NCBI GenBank assembly: GCA_964486145.1 | Contig: CAZAMT010000029.1 | Span: 1-23,524 of the forward strand | DNA length: 23,524 nucleotides | Direction of reading: 5' to 3' | DNA from: CAZAMT01 sp964486145 | GTDB lineage: Bacteria > Bacteroidota > Bacteroidia > Bacteroidales > JAAAOM01 | Translations under genes and position numbers: made by a program | In this document: in pieces, positions 23,121 through 23,524 of the stretch | Layout: each line of letters begins with the position of its first letter | Position numbering within the stretch: position 1 is the first letter of the stretch | The notes under the pieces: generated by a model | What the model was told of the DNA's origin: nothing | Database searches by the model: none | Seen by the model: only the letters and a program-made list of their open reading frames with translations

Positions 23121-23524
23121 ATGAAAAAACTATTAATTAACCTTGTTCGGGTGCGAACGTGTCCGGGCAAAATTTTTAAGATTATGAAACTTTCTTTTGT
23201 GTTTCTAAGTGCAGTACTTCTGCAACTGTCGGCAGAGGGTTTTAACCAGGAAATAAAACTTTCCATGCAAATGGAAGATGTATCCGTTAAAACCGTGTTC
23301 AAAGAAATTGAGAGCATGACCAATTACCGTTTTGTTTTCAATGATGAAATTATCATGCATCTAAAACAGGTAAGTATTGATGCCCAAGACAAAGAAATCG
23401 GGGCGATTTTAAACGAAATTTTGGAGGGTTCGGGCATTGAGTACCGCGTACTGGAAGACAAGCTCATTGTGCTGGCACCCGGCAGCCACCTGATAAAACA
23501 GGGAACTAAAGTCACAGGCACCGT
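23121..23524 (+). CDS. SusC/RagA-type TonB-dependent receptor, N-terminal part (cut by window end)
   Basis: An open frame from ATG at 23121 runs to the window edge (134 codons visible). It begins with the long basic N-terminus typical of SusC-type proteins, a hydrophobic signal segment (about 22-40; I-M-K-L-S-F-V-F-L-S-A-V-L-L) and a cleavage region near S-A-E-G. It continues into an STN domain (about 45-115; M-E-D-V-S-V-K-T-V-F-K-E-I-E and Y-R-F-V-F-N-D-E) and ends at V-T-G-T, where the carboxypeptidase-like domain normally starts. The STN domain marks it as a transducer that signals to the adjacent FecR/ECF pair. A SusD partner would be expected beyond the window. Confidence 0.88.
   Translation, partial: MKKLLINLVRVRTCPGKIFKIMKLSFVFLSAVLLQLSAEGFNQEIKLSMQMEDVSVKTVFKEIESMTNYRFVFNDEIIMHLKQVSIDAQDKEIGAILNEILEGSGIEYRVLEDKLIVLAPGSHLIKQGTKVTGT

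Overview
The window looks like a chromosomal segment of a Bacteroidota bacterium, most likely from the Bacteroidales/Marinilabiliales side, though that rank is a guess. Signs: AT-rich intergenic DNA, promoters of the TAnnTTTG type, few Shine-Dalgarno sequences, and at the right edge an ECF sigma factor, a FecR anti-sigma factor and the start of a SusC-type TonB-dependent receptor with an STN domain. No rRNA, tRNA, CRISPR array, transposase or phage gene was seen.

Layout. Left edge: a GC-rich hairpin-like repeat and an AbgT-family transporter (+). From about 1.8 to 15.15 kb almost everything is on the minus strand and forms a chemosensory locus. In transcription order it holds a single-domain response regulator, a long coiled-coil protein with a CheZ-like D-x-x-x-Q motif, a STAS protein, CheY, CheA, CheW, CheR, a histidine-kinase-like protein lacking its phospho-histidine, CheD and CheB. 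A hairpin follows CheB, then come a two-TM GAF/PAS sensor with no recognisable output domain and a hybrid histidine kinase. A divergent intergenic region carries an FNR-box-like palindrome and leads (+) to a Crp/Fnr regulator with a second single-domain response regulator. Housekeeping or metabolic genes follow: free methionine-(R)-sulfoxide reductase (-), peptide chain release factor 3 (+), a small unknown protein (-) and a GNAT-nitrilase fusion (+). The right end is the sigma/FecR/SusC unit, interrupted by a 100-N assembly gap flanked by an exact 55-bp duplication that looks like an unresolved contig overlap.

How the genes may work together. CheA, CheW, CheY, CheR, CheB and CheD form a complete excitation and adaptation core, but no gene has a canonical MCP signalling hairpin. 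The best local receptor candidate is the GAF/PAS protein with E-E pairs on a coiled coil. No CheC, CheX, FliY or canonical CheZ is present; the 574-residue coiled-coil protein could fill the CheY-P phosphatase role. That protein and the His-less kinase both end in acidic, aromatic tails (NFELF and DFDEF) that fit the CheR/CheB-docking pentapeptide pattern and also resemble the CheY-binding tail of CheZ. The STAS protein has Leu where the regulated phospho-Ser/Thr should be. Together this suggests a non-canonical array whose accessory components, not MCPs, carry the tethering tails. No flagellar, pilus or gliding gene is in view, so the output (motility or another process) cannot be read from this window.
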